From positions 111,162-175,161 of the forward strand of contig WHVA01000219.1 of the NCBI GenBank assembly GCA_015179125.1: a stretch of 64,000 bases of DNA, in the 5' to 3' direction. This DNA comes from Gautieria morchelliformis. Taxonomy: Eukaryota; Basidiomycota; Agaricomycetes; Gomphales; Gomphaceae. A model generated the notes under the pieces. That model made no database searches. It was not told the origin of the DNA and saw nothing but the letters and a program-made list of their open reading frames with translations. The stretch's first letter is position 1. Each line of letters opens with the position of its first letter. Below are positions 1-12,625 of this stretch, piece by piece. A program made the position numbers and the translations under genes.

Positions 1-122
1 GCTATGATTGTTGAGTCGGCGGCCATGTATTCATCCTTCGCCCTGCTATTTCTTGTCCCATTCGCCCTCCATAGCCCAATATCACAAATCTTCATTCAGT
101 CGCTACCACCGGTACAGGTACG

Positions 123-366
123 TATATAAACCATTCCTCATTCACTACAGAAACTCACAAGTGAACGTTCTTCCAGAATGTCTCGACGTTCCTTATCATC
201 TTCCGCATTGCCCAGGGCAAGGGATGGTCACAGGACACGATCACACGGACCTTGGCAGGACAGACGACAGAGTATGGACGTAGTGGTCCAAGGGAAGAAA
301 GGCAGATCCGCTTCCGCACGATCAATACAACGTCCACGGAGTCACAACTTAGACCAGAGACTCTAG
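123..366 (+). CDS. possible small gene with TATA box (62 codons)
   Basis: A TATATAAA box at 123-130 is followed 48 bases later by an ATG at 178, which opens a 62-codon frame rich in Ser and Arg. A second overlapping frame (252-470) stays open further downstream, so a spliced product is possible. I recognise no domain. The TATA-to-ATG spacing resembles that of the complete P450 at 30.4 kb and is the only real support for a gene here. Confidence 0.22.
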
Positions 367-480
367 ACCTCCCGAACTTGAAGGCGGATGAGGTGTCGAA
401 TACAGCGTCTTCTGGATTTATCGAGTCCGGAGTGGAGAAACTACGAACCGATCACCTGGAAGGCTCGTGAATGGCATTCT

Positions 481-1639
481 ATTCCCTCACCCCTCTTTCG
501 CCAACTCCGCCATAGTCACAAATGGTCGTTTTGGTTTTGTATGACACTTCACAATAACGTTGGGTAGTTATCTAATGCGTTACATCATACCCGCATCTGC
601 CTCGATGGATGTTGTTTGTGCTGTTTGGGGACGTATTGTCAGATGGTGGCTTTTCTAGAAGTACTCTAGGCACGCAAGATCGCCGTCCGCTTTGATCGTC
701 TCGCCTATTATCATCCCGTAGCGGCGCATGCAGGAAGGACCCCTCACAAGTCATATTGTGCCTGACACGGAACTCACCCGTCGATCTTTTTTGCCCGGAC
801 AGAAGAATCGCCTTTCGGCCGCACCCCATCAGGCATTCAGGATAGGCCAAATCTTGCCTTGAGGGTGCCTCGGGCCTCGGACCTCCGGGAGGTTAGATTT
901 TGCGGACCGCCGCATCAGGCTTCCGGTGCGTACCAGGGTTTGTCGCCCGCACCACCACCCTTAGGTCTCATAAGTGGACCACCCTGTATAATTTGCTAGC
1001 TCCGCTCAGACGAACAGAAGATTAATGTAACTAATGTACTTATTTAAAATTAAGAAACCTTCCAACGTCACATACCTAGTATGGGCAAATTATTGACGTG
1101 GTGTGGGTGTGTGGTGATTTGTCAGTGAAAAAATTGTTGGTTATTGCCATTCGTGTAAATGTTACCGAAATATAGCGTCAGAGCTATCTACAGTGTCAAG
1201 GACATGCAACCGTTAGAGTTAGGTACTAGGTGTCCACGGGCTAAGTACCATAATCTCCCAGCTAGCCTAGCAAGGATTTCTTGTGTCGACCGTGCCCTTC
1301 TGGCACACCTCAATACATCGCCCTTATGTTCTACTGTTACCTCGACCCAAAATGGAATGGGGCGTTGTTGAGAATGATTCGATGGTGATGACTCGAGGTA
1401 ACTGAGTAACTCGGATTTCCCCGAGAATATTGTCTGGGCAGTTGCGGCGCCTGCCAGTGACTCAAAGCTGAAGGATAGGGAGGGAGGATACGGGAATCAA
1501 ATCCATGAACAAATTACAGAAAAAAGGAGTGTTCATGCAATTTGTTCTCATCGGATTGGTACTCACGGTGAGATACAGTTGGACCTAATTCTTCCTGGAA
1601 TGTTCATTGCTAACCGAGCCAACCTAATTGAATGTGGCA
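481..1639. other. no gene seen
   Basis: Open frames here are short, overlap on both strands and show no recognisable family. The stretch ends where homology to the inverted copy near 56.99 kb begins (about 1640). Confidence 0.5.
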
Positions 1640-4225
1640 CGTCGGTCCCGACACGTCAAACTGGTATAAGTCTAAGTGCACCGCGACACCACTCAGGACA
1701 GCACCGCGACAGCGACATGATTCTCTCCATCGGCCTGCCACTGCTGCTACTTAGTTTCCTGCTGCGTGCCATTATTCGGCGTTACCTCAGTCGCTCGATC
1801 TCACACCTTGCTGGACCAGCGCCTGGCCCTTGGCTCGTCGGTGATGTCATCATATATGTACAGCAAATGACACTTTCACTTACTAATATAAACAGGAAAT
1901 ATCCCTGAGCTACTTCGACCCGACAACGTAGGAGAGGCCGAATTTGCGTGGATCAAGAAATATGGGACTGCTATGAAGATCAAGGGAGCTTTTGGGGTGT
2001 GTGCTAGTGTTGCTGCCAATAGGCATTTCTCCCTAATAGTGGCGAGTGCAGGTCGATGTACTTTTCATAGCGGACCCAAAGGTACTAGAACACCATGCAT
2101 ATTCCATCATTTCAGCCATCCTGAGCACAATGGCAGGCCATGCAGTACATCTTCAACACCGCCGGTTACAACTTTCCTAGAAACCCGCAAGCAGTCGCAA
2201 TGTCAAAGCTGATTGTGGGCCCAGGCATTCTATTTGCCCAAGGCCCCTACTTCTACTTGTCGTTCGCGACAACCTGCTTATACCTATCTTTTACGTAGGC
2301 GCTGAACACGCCAGGCACAGAAAGATCATGAATCCTGCTTTCTCTTACAGTTCCTTGCGGCTCTTTGTACCCATATTCCGGAATATCTCGGAAAAGGTTC
2401 CCGAATGGATCTCTACGGGTAATCTGTACTCAACGTGTGTCTCTAGACTGTAGCCAAATGGAAGGACGCTGTAGCACAGAGCGGCGGCCTATCCACAGTA
2501 ATCGATATCCCGTCGTGGTTGGCTCGCACTACTTTAGACGCCATCGGACGAGGTTATTCCTTTCCCGTCCAACGGTACTGGGTTTTACTGACTTATTACA
2601 GCCGCTTTCGATCACGATTTTGCAGCCATAGATGAAAAGGAAGACGAGCTCTCGGTCGTCTACAAAAATCTCTTGTAAACAGAGCCTATCCTTCAAGTGG
2701 AGATTTCTCCATTAATGTCTGTGGTTTAGTGCCGACTCGTTCTTCAAGCGCTCCGACCTCGCGATCGCATTTGAAGCTCTCTGGGGTTATATACCTCTAT
2801 GGGTGGTGTCGGCCATGCAACTGCTACCGACCAAGCAGCTCAGGAGGTTGCGGAGGTATACAAAGGTTGCACACCGCGTAGCCAAAGGTATCGTGCAGAC
2901 GCAAACAGAGTCATATTCCAGCGGCAAGGAAGGCGGAAAGGATGTTATGAGCATTCTCAGTAGGTGTCAAGTGGCCTTGTTTATGGTATCGCGATCTGAA
3001 CCAAGTCCTAGTCAGGGCCAATCTGTCAGAAGATCCGAAATCGAAGTTGAGCGAGACCGAGGTAATGGCACAATTGAAGTCGGTTTGCATCGCATTGCCA
3101 GAGAACGCATTCCCTGACGATTTGACTAGGACATTGATGATTGCAGGCCAGGAAACTACTGCGTCGACGTTAACTTGGGCGTTCTACGAGCTCTCACGGC
3201 ACCCCGGGTTTCAGACTCGTGTACGGGAGGAGATTAAGACCACTCGTGCTCAGGCAGGACAAAGGGGCAACGGGGAACTTACCGTCGCTGACCTGGACTC
3301 TATGCAATGTCTGCTTTCTGTCATGAAGGTGGATGGTTTACATGTCATCTGAGCTAATACTAATCCCTGATGCAAAAGGAAACACTGAGATATCACCCAA
3401 TTGGACCAACATTGGCGCGTGTGGCGGGTCGCGAGGATATCATTCCGCTGTCGGCCCCACAGACAACGAAGTCGGGTGAGGTCGTTACCAGCATCCCTGT
3501 GAGTAAGGGACAACGGGTATTGATTTCCATCGGGGCCTATAACAGGCGAGTTCAATGTCTGCATATGCAGTGTCGTAATAATAATAGCACATAGACTGCC
3601 ATCGGTCTGGGGTGATGACGCCGATGTGTGGAGGCCTGAGCGTTTCCTGGAAGGTGTCCATGCCAAGCAGCAGACAGGGCTTGGCGTGATAGCTAACCTG
3701 TGCGAGGTAACCTATTCCGTGCACGCATAGCGGCTAATTCTCCTCATGCAGCGCGACGTTCAGCAGCGGAATACGTAATTGCATAGGGTGCGTGAGGACC
3801 TCTGGACTGTGTACCATTCCATGAAATAATGGCGTGTTTCAGGTGGCGCTTTGCGTATGATTATTATTCTTTGAAGGTTCTTCGTTCTCAGTGTTTTACA
3901 GATTGCTTGAGATGCAGACAATACTCATTGACTTTCTTGAAAACTTTGAGTTCTCCCCTGCCCCAGGAAATCCGGAGATAATCAGGAGTGCTACGGCGGT
4001 TATGAGTCCCATGTGCGTTTTTTCGACAATTGTCAAGCAATGTGAATGACTTTTTATTTAGGGTCAAGGGACAACCTGGCCGGGCTCAGTTGCCGCTCAC
4101 AATAACAGCGCTGAGGTGAGAAGCTCGGGGTCACGCCTGCCTCGATGGAGTCCTCCATATCATGACGAATCGCTTTTCTTATTACCCGTATCTTTCTGTG
4201 ATTTGCGATGTCCCTTATTCTATGA
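1640..4225 (+). repeat. long inverted duplication, arm A (P450 gene plus flanks)
   Basis: This segment matches the reverse complement of about 54415-56985. Homology starts roughly 75 bases before the P450 start codon and runs about 175 bases past its stop, including noncoding sequence on both sides (for example AGGTGAGAAGCTC near 4115). The two arms are separated by about 50 kb of transposon-rich DNA. By eye the identity is close to 90 percent in exons and lower in introns. Confidence 0.9.
1717..4049 (+). CDS. cytochrome P450, copy A, 14 exons, 551 aa
   Basis: Microsomal P450 monooxygenase, probably bound to the ER by an N-terminal hydrophobic anchor (residues 1-21) followed by a Pro-rich hinge (GPAPGPW). 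Exons by hand: 1717-1840, 1896-1996, 2052-2081, 2137-2242, 2299-2399, 2447-2552, 2602-2674, 2730-2963, 3016-3328, 3379-3545, 3595-3699, 3752-3787, 3843-3854, 3902-4049. Together they give 1656 nt with no internal stop. Key motifs are the I-helix AGQETTAS, K-helix ETLR, WRPERF, and the haem loop FSSGIRNCIG with its axial Cys (exon 12). Exon 13 is only 12 nt. Introns 4 and 10 begin with GC; intron 10 does so in both copies, whereas intron 4 begins with GT in copy B. The substrate cannot be told. The open frames look broken only because introns are about 50 bp. Confidence 0.88.
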
Positions 4226-4421
4226 AATGCTTCTCTGGACGACGTATCAACAATTTTTTTAAGACTGGAGCCCCGTGCTGTACTCCAGTGGAGGATAACG
4301 TGTCTGCTACATGTTAATTAGGTGAAATGATCTTTGGCAACCGCGCCCTAATATGTGCAAAGACCTGTGTAGTAGAGGAATGCAAACGACATCCTGGAAG
4401 ATCTCAAAAGGAATGATTCTT

Positions 4422-4940
4422 TCAAAAGCTAATAATTTGTCTAACCCATTGCACCCATTCATACTCACAGATTCGGCGAAGAAGTCTGATCTGAAATGTC
4501 AGCTGCGGCTCACGGAAGTGACCCCAATCCTTGATAAATTTGTCTGGAGTACCTGCCCAACGATCATAAAGTTCATATTCAGGGTAGTCCCTAGGTGGCG
4601 CAGGAAACTGCAGTTGCTCTTCCATCAACTCGGAGGCCAATCTTTCCAAGAAATCGAGGGCTTGACTAGCTGTAAATCGGCGACTGATATCACGCGTCGT
4701 CATTTAATCCATTAGCGGAGCAAACATTGGAACAATGCGGGTAAGTTGCTGTGGCAGAGCACATGGATTAGTCACTTCACTTAGGACTGCACCGCACAGC
4801 GAATGGAAACGGACTTGAAAGTGTTTGCAGAAGAGAACGTCAAGGCACCCTACATCAAATGCGAACGGGTCATAATTGGGTTCGCCCTGCCTGGTGTTGT
4901 AAGGTTGGTCTTGTCCACCAATCCAAGACATGTAATTGGG
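4422..4940 (-). pseudogene. fragment of a fungal protein-kinase-like C-lobe
   Basis: Reading down the minus strand, a segment with GQDQ...YDPFAFDVGCLG (about 4820-4935) is followed by PMFAPLMD and then TTRDISRRFTASQALDFLE. That order is typical of the C-lobe of basidiomycete FunK1-type kinases, where the Asp in DPF.FDV corresponds to the F-helix Asp and RRFTASQAL to the last helices. A TAA at 4704-4706 separates the two parts. The N-lobe, HRD and DFG regions are not found upstream. It is most likely a broken gene fragment; the alternative is that TAA lies in an unrecognised intron. Confidence 0.5.
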
Positions 4941-4959
4941 AAGCTGACATTCTTTGCAC

Positions 4960-5890
4960 TTCCTGCATGGTGTGTGTGAGCTGCTTGTCAGGTTGCTGAG
5001 CGGTGTGGCTCTGGGCCATGGCTCCTCGCCAGCAGCTCAAGGGCCTGTGTGTGGCGGTGCACTGCAGCGGCTTCTTTCCACTGCCAGTGCATGGCTTCAA
5101 GCTCTGAGCTCTCTGCCATGGTCTCAGAGTCTGGCTCTGAGATGACTCGTTCTCTGACGATCTGTTGGAAATCTTGTGGTTGTAGGGGCAGCCGGTTCTG
5201 TGTGCAATTCATTTCTGAATTGTACATCCTGTTCAACCAGGGCATCCAGCAGTGGCATCCACTGTCGGTCTCGTTCTTCAGGCTGCTGGTCCTCAGTGGC
5301 ATGACTGCATTCACTCACCATTGATGGGTGTGAGCTCTGGCATGGTGCTCCCGGCTCTTCGCAGAAGTGAAGTGCTTTTGGGTCATCTTCAAGAGTGGCT
5401 GCAGCCTGTAGCCTGATCTCTTCAACCTGATGGAGGTCCTTGCTGAACCCCATCAAGGTGGCTCCTAGATCATTGAGCCGCACAACAATATGCTCATGCT
5501 TGTGGCCTGTGAGGGCGTTTCTGTGCAACATGTGCTGCACTTGCTTAGCCATTGCATCTGCCATCTCATTGTCAATGGTGTGTGTCCTTGAGCTCTTATG
5601 ACTTGAGCTTGAGTATTCTTAGGCCTGACTATTGTCGGGTGCTCATCTTTTGTGCCATTGTGCCCTGTCAGGGACAACTCTTCCTTGACTTCTCGAGAAA
5701 TAACCTGACTCTTAACTTTGAGCTTGTCTCAAAGTCTGTCCTGATCAAGATTCTCTGCCATCTGACAACAGTGAGACTTCTCTTCCTGTGCCTTCTCCAT
5801 GGGCAAGGGGGATTGGGGCGGGGATGCTGGCTTGTTGCCTGGAGAAATTTTTATAAGCTGGATTTCAATAAAATAGCACCATAGAGTTGT
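4960..5890 (-). CDS. unrecognised open frames, possibly an old mobile-element ORF
   Basis: The main frame (5124-5564) encodes about 146 aa, rich in Gln, His and Glu, with a helical run around MADAMAKQVQHMLHR. Neighbouring minus frames (4988-5314, 5465-5677) show similar composition and may belong to the same former gene with frame changes or introns. I recognise no domain. It runs directly into the kinase fragment on the same strand. Confidence 0.25.
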
Positions 5891-5899
5891 TGAATAGTG

Positions 5900-6949
5900 T
5901 CTTATGAACAAACCTATGGTCTTACTTTTTTGAAATTTCGAGTGTCTACAATTGGGAATGTGTTCTGGAGAGATGGCTTAGATGGGCACTTAGAGGGTGC
6001 GCGGTTTATACTGCCGCTATCTTATCATAGTAATTCAGGGCCTGTTTGGTGCCTGCAAATTAGATTTTGTGAATGATTCACATCACCCAAAACATGTGAA
6101 CTTGTTGTTTGTAAAAATTCTGTGGATTGTGACTGTTCAGCATGCAGTTTTGCAACTTTTTGAGATGTGCTTTTGCAAAGGTTTTCCTACTATTTCTGGG
6201 AATTGCTCAGAGCAGTTCAGATGATTTATAACTTGACTCCTTTGTTCTGAGATTCCCTTGTTGAGGAGAAGGGCTTCTAACCCCAGGAATTATAGATCCA
6301 GGTTCCTGTCTCTTTTTTTTTAAGTTATTTTTGAGGGGAAATATATACTGTATGAAGTAAATTTTTTGAATTTTATAATTTCAATGGTGCTGCATATGGT
6401 ATCCTTTCCTTACTCGGAGCTGGAATTCCTAACCATTTGGAGACCTTTGGCAGCATCTATCTTCTCTTCGACTGTCTTTGGGTTTTGGGGCATGAGCACT
6501 GGGTTATGTCATCATCATTGTAGATGCCATTGTGTGTTCTGCCTAGGGAACGTCCTTGCCATTTACTATACTCATTGGTGAATGCTGCCTTCGTCTACAT
6601 GCAGCGGTTTCTGGTTGTGTAAATAACCATTTACCCACATTGCCCTTAAGACAATGCTTGATGCTAGTACATTACCTAATGCCAGTGGGTTCCACATGGA
6701 CCCACTGTATATTTCTTGCATAGGAACCAGGTGGCAGTTCCCCATTGAACCTTTACCTACTGTCACTAAGTAGCATCAGAATACCAGAATACCACATATT
6801 GGTTGAATTCTGCTGCCCTTGTGATACAAGGTAATAAGATCAATATCTTTACACCTTTTTGAACTTATTGCAGCTGTTCACCCAGCAAACAGCTGAACTG
6901 TGGAATCTGTGGAATCCTGAAAAGGATCGCTGCTTCAATGACTTTTTGC
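5900..6949. other. noncoding, AT-leaning stretch before the copia LTR
   Basis: No convincing gene. There is a T-run at about 6310-6320 and only short shadow frames. It ends at the TGTTG that opens the copia LTR. Confidence 0.5.
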
Positions 6950-7117
6950 TGTTGAACACCCTCCAGTAGACCCCTCTACTGTTGACTGCGCACACAATGA
7001 TCCTGTTGCAGTACTGCCAATGACACAGTCGGTCACGTGATCACCCTAATCTAGCATCTGAGTTTGAAGAGAGAACTATACAGTTCTTCCTCTTCGAACT
7101 CAGTCCTGCACGCAACA
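6950..7117 (+). repeat. 5' LTR of a Ty1/copia element (168 bp)
   Basis: It begins TGTTGAAC and ends CGCAACA, giving TG...CA ends with a TGTTG/CAACA inverted pair. It is followed at 7119 by GGTTATGGGCCCC, close to the GGTTATGAGCCC primer-binding site seen in fungal copia elements. A CACGTGATCAC motif lies inside the LTR. Confidence 0.7.
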
Positions 7118-10100
7118 GGTTATGGGCCCCGCACTCTGAATGAGGAAGAAAATTATTGTCATGTCAGACTCAGAGACTGAAAAGCATGCGAGAAGTGTTA
7201 AGCTTACCAGGTCGAACTATAGTGTTTGGGCAGTGGCTCTGCAAGGGAAACTCATGATGGTAAATGCATGGCGGATAATACCGAAGACCTCAAAAGGCCG
7301 GTGGATACCATACAGGCAGAAAAGTGGCTACTAAAGCAAGAGGAAGCCGCCGGTATTATCTTGAAATCCTTAACTCCAACGCAATATGTCCATATCGAGG
7401 GGATCATGGATATCCCATCGAGATGTGGAATAGGTTGAGAGCCGCGCACCAATCGCAGGTAGCAAACAGCTGTTTCCACGCTATGCAGAAGCTGCTAAGC
7501 ATACGAAAAGATGATGGGGAATCGCTCACAGACTATATTACCCGAATAAATACAGCCACCAACGATCTCGTTTCACTCGCACCGAGCACACTTACTGTCC
7601 AGAACGTCGTTGATGAGATCGGGATACACGCTGCAATTGCCGGACTCGACCACGTCAAATACGGCGTCTTCACGTTGTGCATCCTCTTGCTCAGTACCCT
7701 CGACCGTGCGGCCATTGCCACAGCCTTCTGGAATGAGGACTTGAAATGCCAGGCCTCCTCAGCATCATCAGCAGCGGCGCTATCAACAATCTCCAAAAAA
7801 AGGGAAAACATCGCAACTTGTGCCGTCTGCAAGAAACGAGGTCATACAGCGGACCAATGCTGGATAGCACATCCGGAACTCAAACCATGCCGGGGCGAAG
7901 AGGTTGGAGGAAGTAATGGTGCAAATCAAGCGAGGAGCGAACCCAGAGTGAAATCACACAGGAATTCGCAGGAAACGCAAGTCTATGGACCCTGTCCCCT
8001 TCCTCCACTGGCAGCGACACTGACCTGCATTGGAACACAGATACAGGGGCCACCAGTCATATGACGCCCCACCGTCATTGGCTGTGAGATTACGAAGCTT
8101 ACCGCGTACCCATTCGACTAGCCACCAATGAGATTGTATATTTGGCGGGAAGGGGGAAAGTCTTATTCATCCCTGAGATTGATGGAAAATTAGCACAGCA
8201 CAAAATGTTATTTTCTCCCAAGTCTTACACGTACCTGCGCTGCAAAATAATCTACTCGCAGTCCTCCATTTAACTACCCAACACGGATTCACAGTTAACA
8301 TCATGAAGGATCGCATCTCATTCTCACAAAATGGACAACTACGCTTCTGTGCTACCGTACAAAATGGGATAGGCTTATTAGCTGGGAATACGATGTTAAA
8401 CTCAGTATGCGCACTCGCCACTTCACTGTCCACCATAGATGGCCCACTACTACACAAGCGACTTGCCCATATTGGTCGAGCGTGCCTGGAGAGACTCTTG
8501 ATGGAGGATATGGCAAATGGAATACACGTAAGCGACAGTGCAGAAATTCCCCAGATCTGTGAACCCTGCATTGCTGCTAAACAACATCATCATCTCTTTC
8601 CAAAAAAGAGCACCAACTGCGCACCCAGGCCACTTGATCTGATTGTCTCCGACGTGCATGGTCCCCTCCCCGTCTGCACACCATCTGGGTATCGATACTG
8701 GATCACCTTCATGGATGACTGCACAAGGTACAGATGCGCCTACCTCCTTAGAACAAAGGACGAAGCATTTGATGCCTATCAATTGTATGAGGCAATGGCA
8801 GAGAATCAGACAAATTCCCGAGTGCGATGATTTCGGGACGATAAGGGGGGCGAGTACATCGGTCATAAATGGATGCTGCACTTCCAGCGTCGAGGCATAA
8901 TCCACGAACATAGAACAAAGGGAACACCACAGCAAAATGGCATTTCAGAAAGAACCAACCGGACACTTATGGAAGGGATAGTCGCTTTACCGCAGCAAGC
9001 TTGCTTACCAGCATCAATGTGGGGAGAGGCTCTAAAATTACTGATCAGAATTATTAATGCCACCCCAACCTCTGCTCTCCCTGACAAGACACCCTACCAA
9101 GCATGGTATAGGTGCAAACCAGACCTAGGAATGCTACACACTTTTGGTTGTGCCGCATACCTCCACATCCAGAGCAAGGAGAGGGATGGGCTACAGCAGT
9201 CCCATAAATGCATCTATCTTGGTTTCGAGGATGGATACAAAGGATGGTGCTGCTTAGATCCCATCACAAAACGCACCATAATATCCCGCAACGTTATCTT
9301 CGACGAATCTGATTTCCCAGGCCTCTCTATCACTGCAAGTACAAGTGAACCAAACGTTCCCCTACCTACTCTCTTCCCCATCGAGGCCGGTGTGGCACTG
9401 AACATGCAGACCCCTCCAGACCCTGTCCCACCTGAAGCCGATCCCGACATTTATGTCCCACCCCCTCCCGAACTGGTCCCAGACCCAGAACCCCTCCCAC
9501 CTGACCCCCCTGCTCCTCCTGACCCACCACGACGATCCAGTCATGCCACGATCTGCCAGGATTATCTCCAACTCCACGACCCATTCCTCCAACCCCGCCC
9601 CACCCCAGATCCCCAGATCATGACAATCCTGGCCCTGAGGGGGGTGCAGCAGCTAGCGCATCAACCATCCAGGCCCTAGAATTCGTCTACAGTTGTTCAA
9701 ACATCTTCAGCAAAAACGAAACCTCACCAGATATTGAATTAGTATTCAATGCAACCATCAAGGATGATCGAGTGCCTAAAACATTTGCGGAAGCAATGCG
9801 ATGCTCGGATGCACCATTGTGGAAAAACTCAACAGATGCAGAAATCCATGCACTACTAGAAAATGGAACATGGGAGCTTGAAAGATTACCACCTGGAAAA
9901 AAAGCCATTGGCTCACGCTGGGTATTCCGAATCAAACTCCATTCGGACGGATCGCTCGACAAGTACAAGAGCCGCCTGGTTGCAAAAGGTTATACTCAGC
10001 GACGGGGTATTGATTACGATGAAGTGTTTGCCCCCACGACATGATGGCCAGCACTACGCGTGATACTAGCTCAAGGGGCACTTCAAGGGGCACATATTGA

Positions 10101-10872
10101 GTCTGTAGACATATCCAACGCATACCTGAATGGAGTCCTAGATGATGATGCACGCATATACATGCAACAGCCAGAAGGCTATCATCAGGGGGGAGCAGAT
10201 TGGGTCTGCAGACTAAAAAGGGGGCTCTATGGATTGAAGCAGAGTGGTAGACTGTGGTACGAACGATTGGGAGCAGCCTTAGAAGGCATGGGATTCAAAC
10301 GCCTCCAATCCGACCCGAGTGTTTATATATGGATGACCGATGCGACAAAAGTCATAATCCCTGTTTTTGTCAACGACCTCACTCTAGTATCAGATTCTAA
10401 GCAGGAACTGGATAGAGTGAAGGATGAACTGAGCAAAATCTTCAAGTTGAAGGACCTAGGGCCGACAACGTCACTACTGGGGGTAGAAGTGAAGTATGAT
10501 TGCTCACAGAAGACACTGAAATTATTGCAGAAGCAATATATTCAGGAAATCTTAGAACGATTCCAAATGTTGGATTGCCAACCCGTATTCACACCTATGA
10601 CCCCGGGCCTGCACCTAAACTCTAGTATGGGACCTTCAACTCCAGAAGAGATAGAAGAAATGCAGAACGTACCATATCTGAATGTGGTCGGAGCGCTGAA
10701 TTACCTAGCGGTCGCAACGCGCCCCGATATCGCATATGCTGTCGGTCGCCTTGCCTGTTTCAACTTGAACCCGGGACCGACGCATTGGGCAGCAGTAACT
10801 TTTCTCACGCTTACCACCACCACCAAACTTAAAAAATACCAATCCACGCTCGCACACAAACAACTGCAGTAG
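6950..10872 (+). mobile_element. Ty1/copia retrotransposon, broken, 3' end missing
   Basis: Parts in copia order: LTR; gag-like start (RSNYSVW) from 7140; CCHC zinc knuckle (CAVCKKRGHTADQC, about 7815-7860); aspartic protease region (DTGATSH, about 8040); GAG-pre-integrase and integrase core (8440-9300) with TKGTPQQNGISER; Pro-rich linker (9400-9600); reverse transcriptase (9770-10800). The integrase-before-RT order defines copia. The copy is a fossil with about five breaks and no 3' LTR. It stops where LINE sequence begins, consistent with truncation by, or insertion of, the LINE. Confidence 0.88.
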
Positions 10873-11169
10873 CTATTTCCTCAAAAACAGATCCTAGATG
10901 CAGTACCAAAAGCTCTACAGAGAGAAAAGCGAAAAGGGTCATGCCACCCAATGCAGACCCCCAGGCGACAGCCATGACGCCAACCCCTCAAATGAGAGCC
11001 AACAGCCAGCAGGCGACCGCCAGAAGCAGAGCAGACCTGCTGGCAGACCCATACGCTGCGGTAAGAGCAAGCTAGAGCCTTCCTCGACAGGCACAGTTTC
11101 CTTGCCAAGGACACCCCTGCCAGCCCAGACCAACTTAGCTACGTATTTCTGTCCCTAGCACACAGCTCC

Positions 11170-12625
11170 TTGGGCAAGACTATGGAGGAGGGCGTCAGGG
11201 CCGTGGCCATACTAATGGTCGAGGACGCAGCAAGGGAAGTTAGCAAAGCAATACAACAGTACGTGGAAGAGAAATTGGCGCCCGTGCTCACCAAGCTCGA
11301 CAACGTCGTGGAGTCGGCGTGGGAAGTCACGGATGCCACCAAAAGCATCACAGAGGAGGTGAGTCTTGCCGTTGAGGAAATATGCAGCGTGCAGAGAATA
11401 AGAAGCGAGATTAGGGAAGAGAAGGTGGCAGGGACGACATATGCAGCTGCGTTAAAAGGTAATGTACCCCTCTCCCACCCCAACAATCTAGCCAGGGCAA
11501 AAGCCCGGGAGTGCCAGCTGCTAATAGACAAGGACCCCATGACAGTGGACAATGCGCTCGACAAGCTCACGGAACAGGAGCTGGTAGTGAAGGCCAACGA
11601 AGCTATAGCACAAATTGCAGACACCCACCAGCAGATGGAAGTCGGCTTTGTGGGAGCGAAAATTCTGGAGAACAGTGGAGTTGTGTACGAACTCAACAGT
11701 TTGAGCGCAGCTGCCTGGGTACAATCAAACAAGAAAGCTTTCGCAGAGAAGTTGGGTGGGACCTCGGTCGTCAAGGACCGAGCCGTCTCAGTCCTGATAG
11801 AATACGTACCAGTAACACTCACCCGAAGCCATGGGCGAACTCAGAAAAATAGGGAGAGACTTGAAATTGGCAAGCGGCACCCTGATCTCGACTAGATGGA
11901 TCAAACCAGAGAGCAGAAGAATGCAAGGGCAAAGATCGACACATCTAATAGCTAAGTCTTCATCTATAGAATCGGCCAACCTAAGCATAAGGGACGGGCT
12001 AATCATTTCAGGAAAGTGCGTGTGGGCCAGGCGGATGAAAAGAGAGCCAAGGCGCTGTTTAAAATGTCAGAAACAAAACGCAAGACACATGGCAGCGGAC
12101 TGCAAGGGAGAGGAATGTGTGGAACATGCGCCCAAGGGCCACAGAACGGCGGGGTGCGAAGAAATCGACCCGGCTCGCTACAAGTGTGTGAACTGCGACA
12201 AAGAAGGCCATGCATCGTGGGACCGAACATGCCCCAAGTTTATAGCGGCGTGTCAGATGATAGAGAGCGCAGATCCGGAGGGAACATACAAATACTTTCC
12301 CAACGAGCAGCCGTGGACCTGGGAGCAACACAATCAGACAGGCCCAACCATGGATACAGACGGGATCACCCAACAAGTCAACACCACATACGTCAGGAGC
12401 AGCGTTGAGCAACAACCACAAGAGAGTGGCAGAGGGAGCGGCAGAGAAGGAAGAGAAGCAGGAAGCAGAAGCAGGAGTAGGCCCAATACAAACCCGACGC
12501 TGGGGCACAGAGATCAGGGGTGGACAGGTGGTGGAACGAGGCAGAGGACTCTGGACGAGTACAAGCAAGGGGCGGATCGACCAAACATAACCGATGGAGA
12601 CAACCACGCCACACGACCCCAATGA
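11170..12625 (+). pseudogene. LINE ORF1, gag-like with zinc knuckles
   Basis: The first part (11170-11895) is helical and Glu/Lys-rich. After a frame change near 11825, the second part runs to 12625 with clustered Cys/His motifs: CLKCQKQNARHMAADC, a CKGEEC...H...C cluster and CVNCDKEGHASWDRTC, an RNA-binding arrangement usual in LINE ORF1. The C-terminal third is low-complexity (GRGSGREGREAGSRSRS). The stop TGA at 12623-12625 overlaps the ORF2 ATG at 12622. Confidence 0.7.

Noticed and set aside
1579-4050. P450 copy A as a pseudogene because its open frames are broken
   Set aside because: All breaks coincide with 47-56 bp introns having GT-AG or GC-AG ends; the 14 exons join to 551 codons without a stop.
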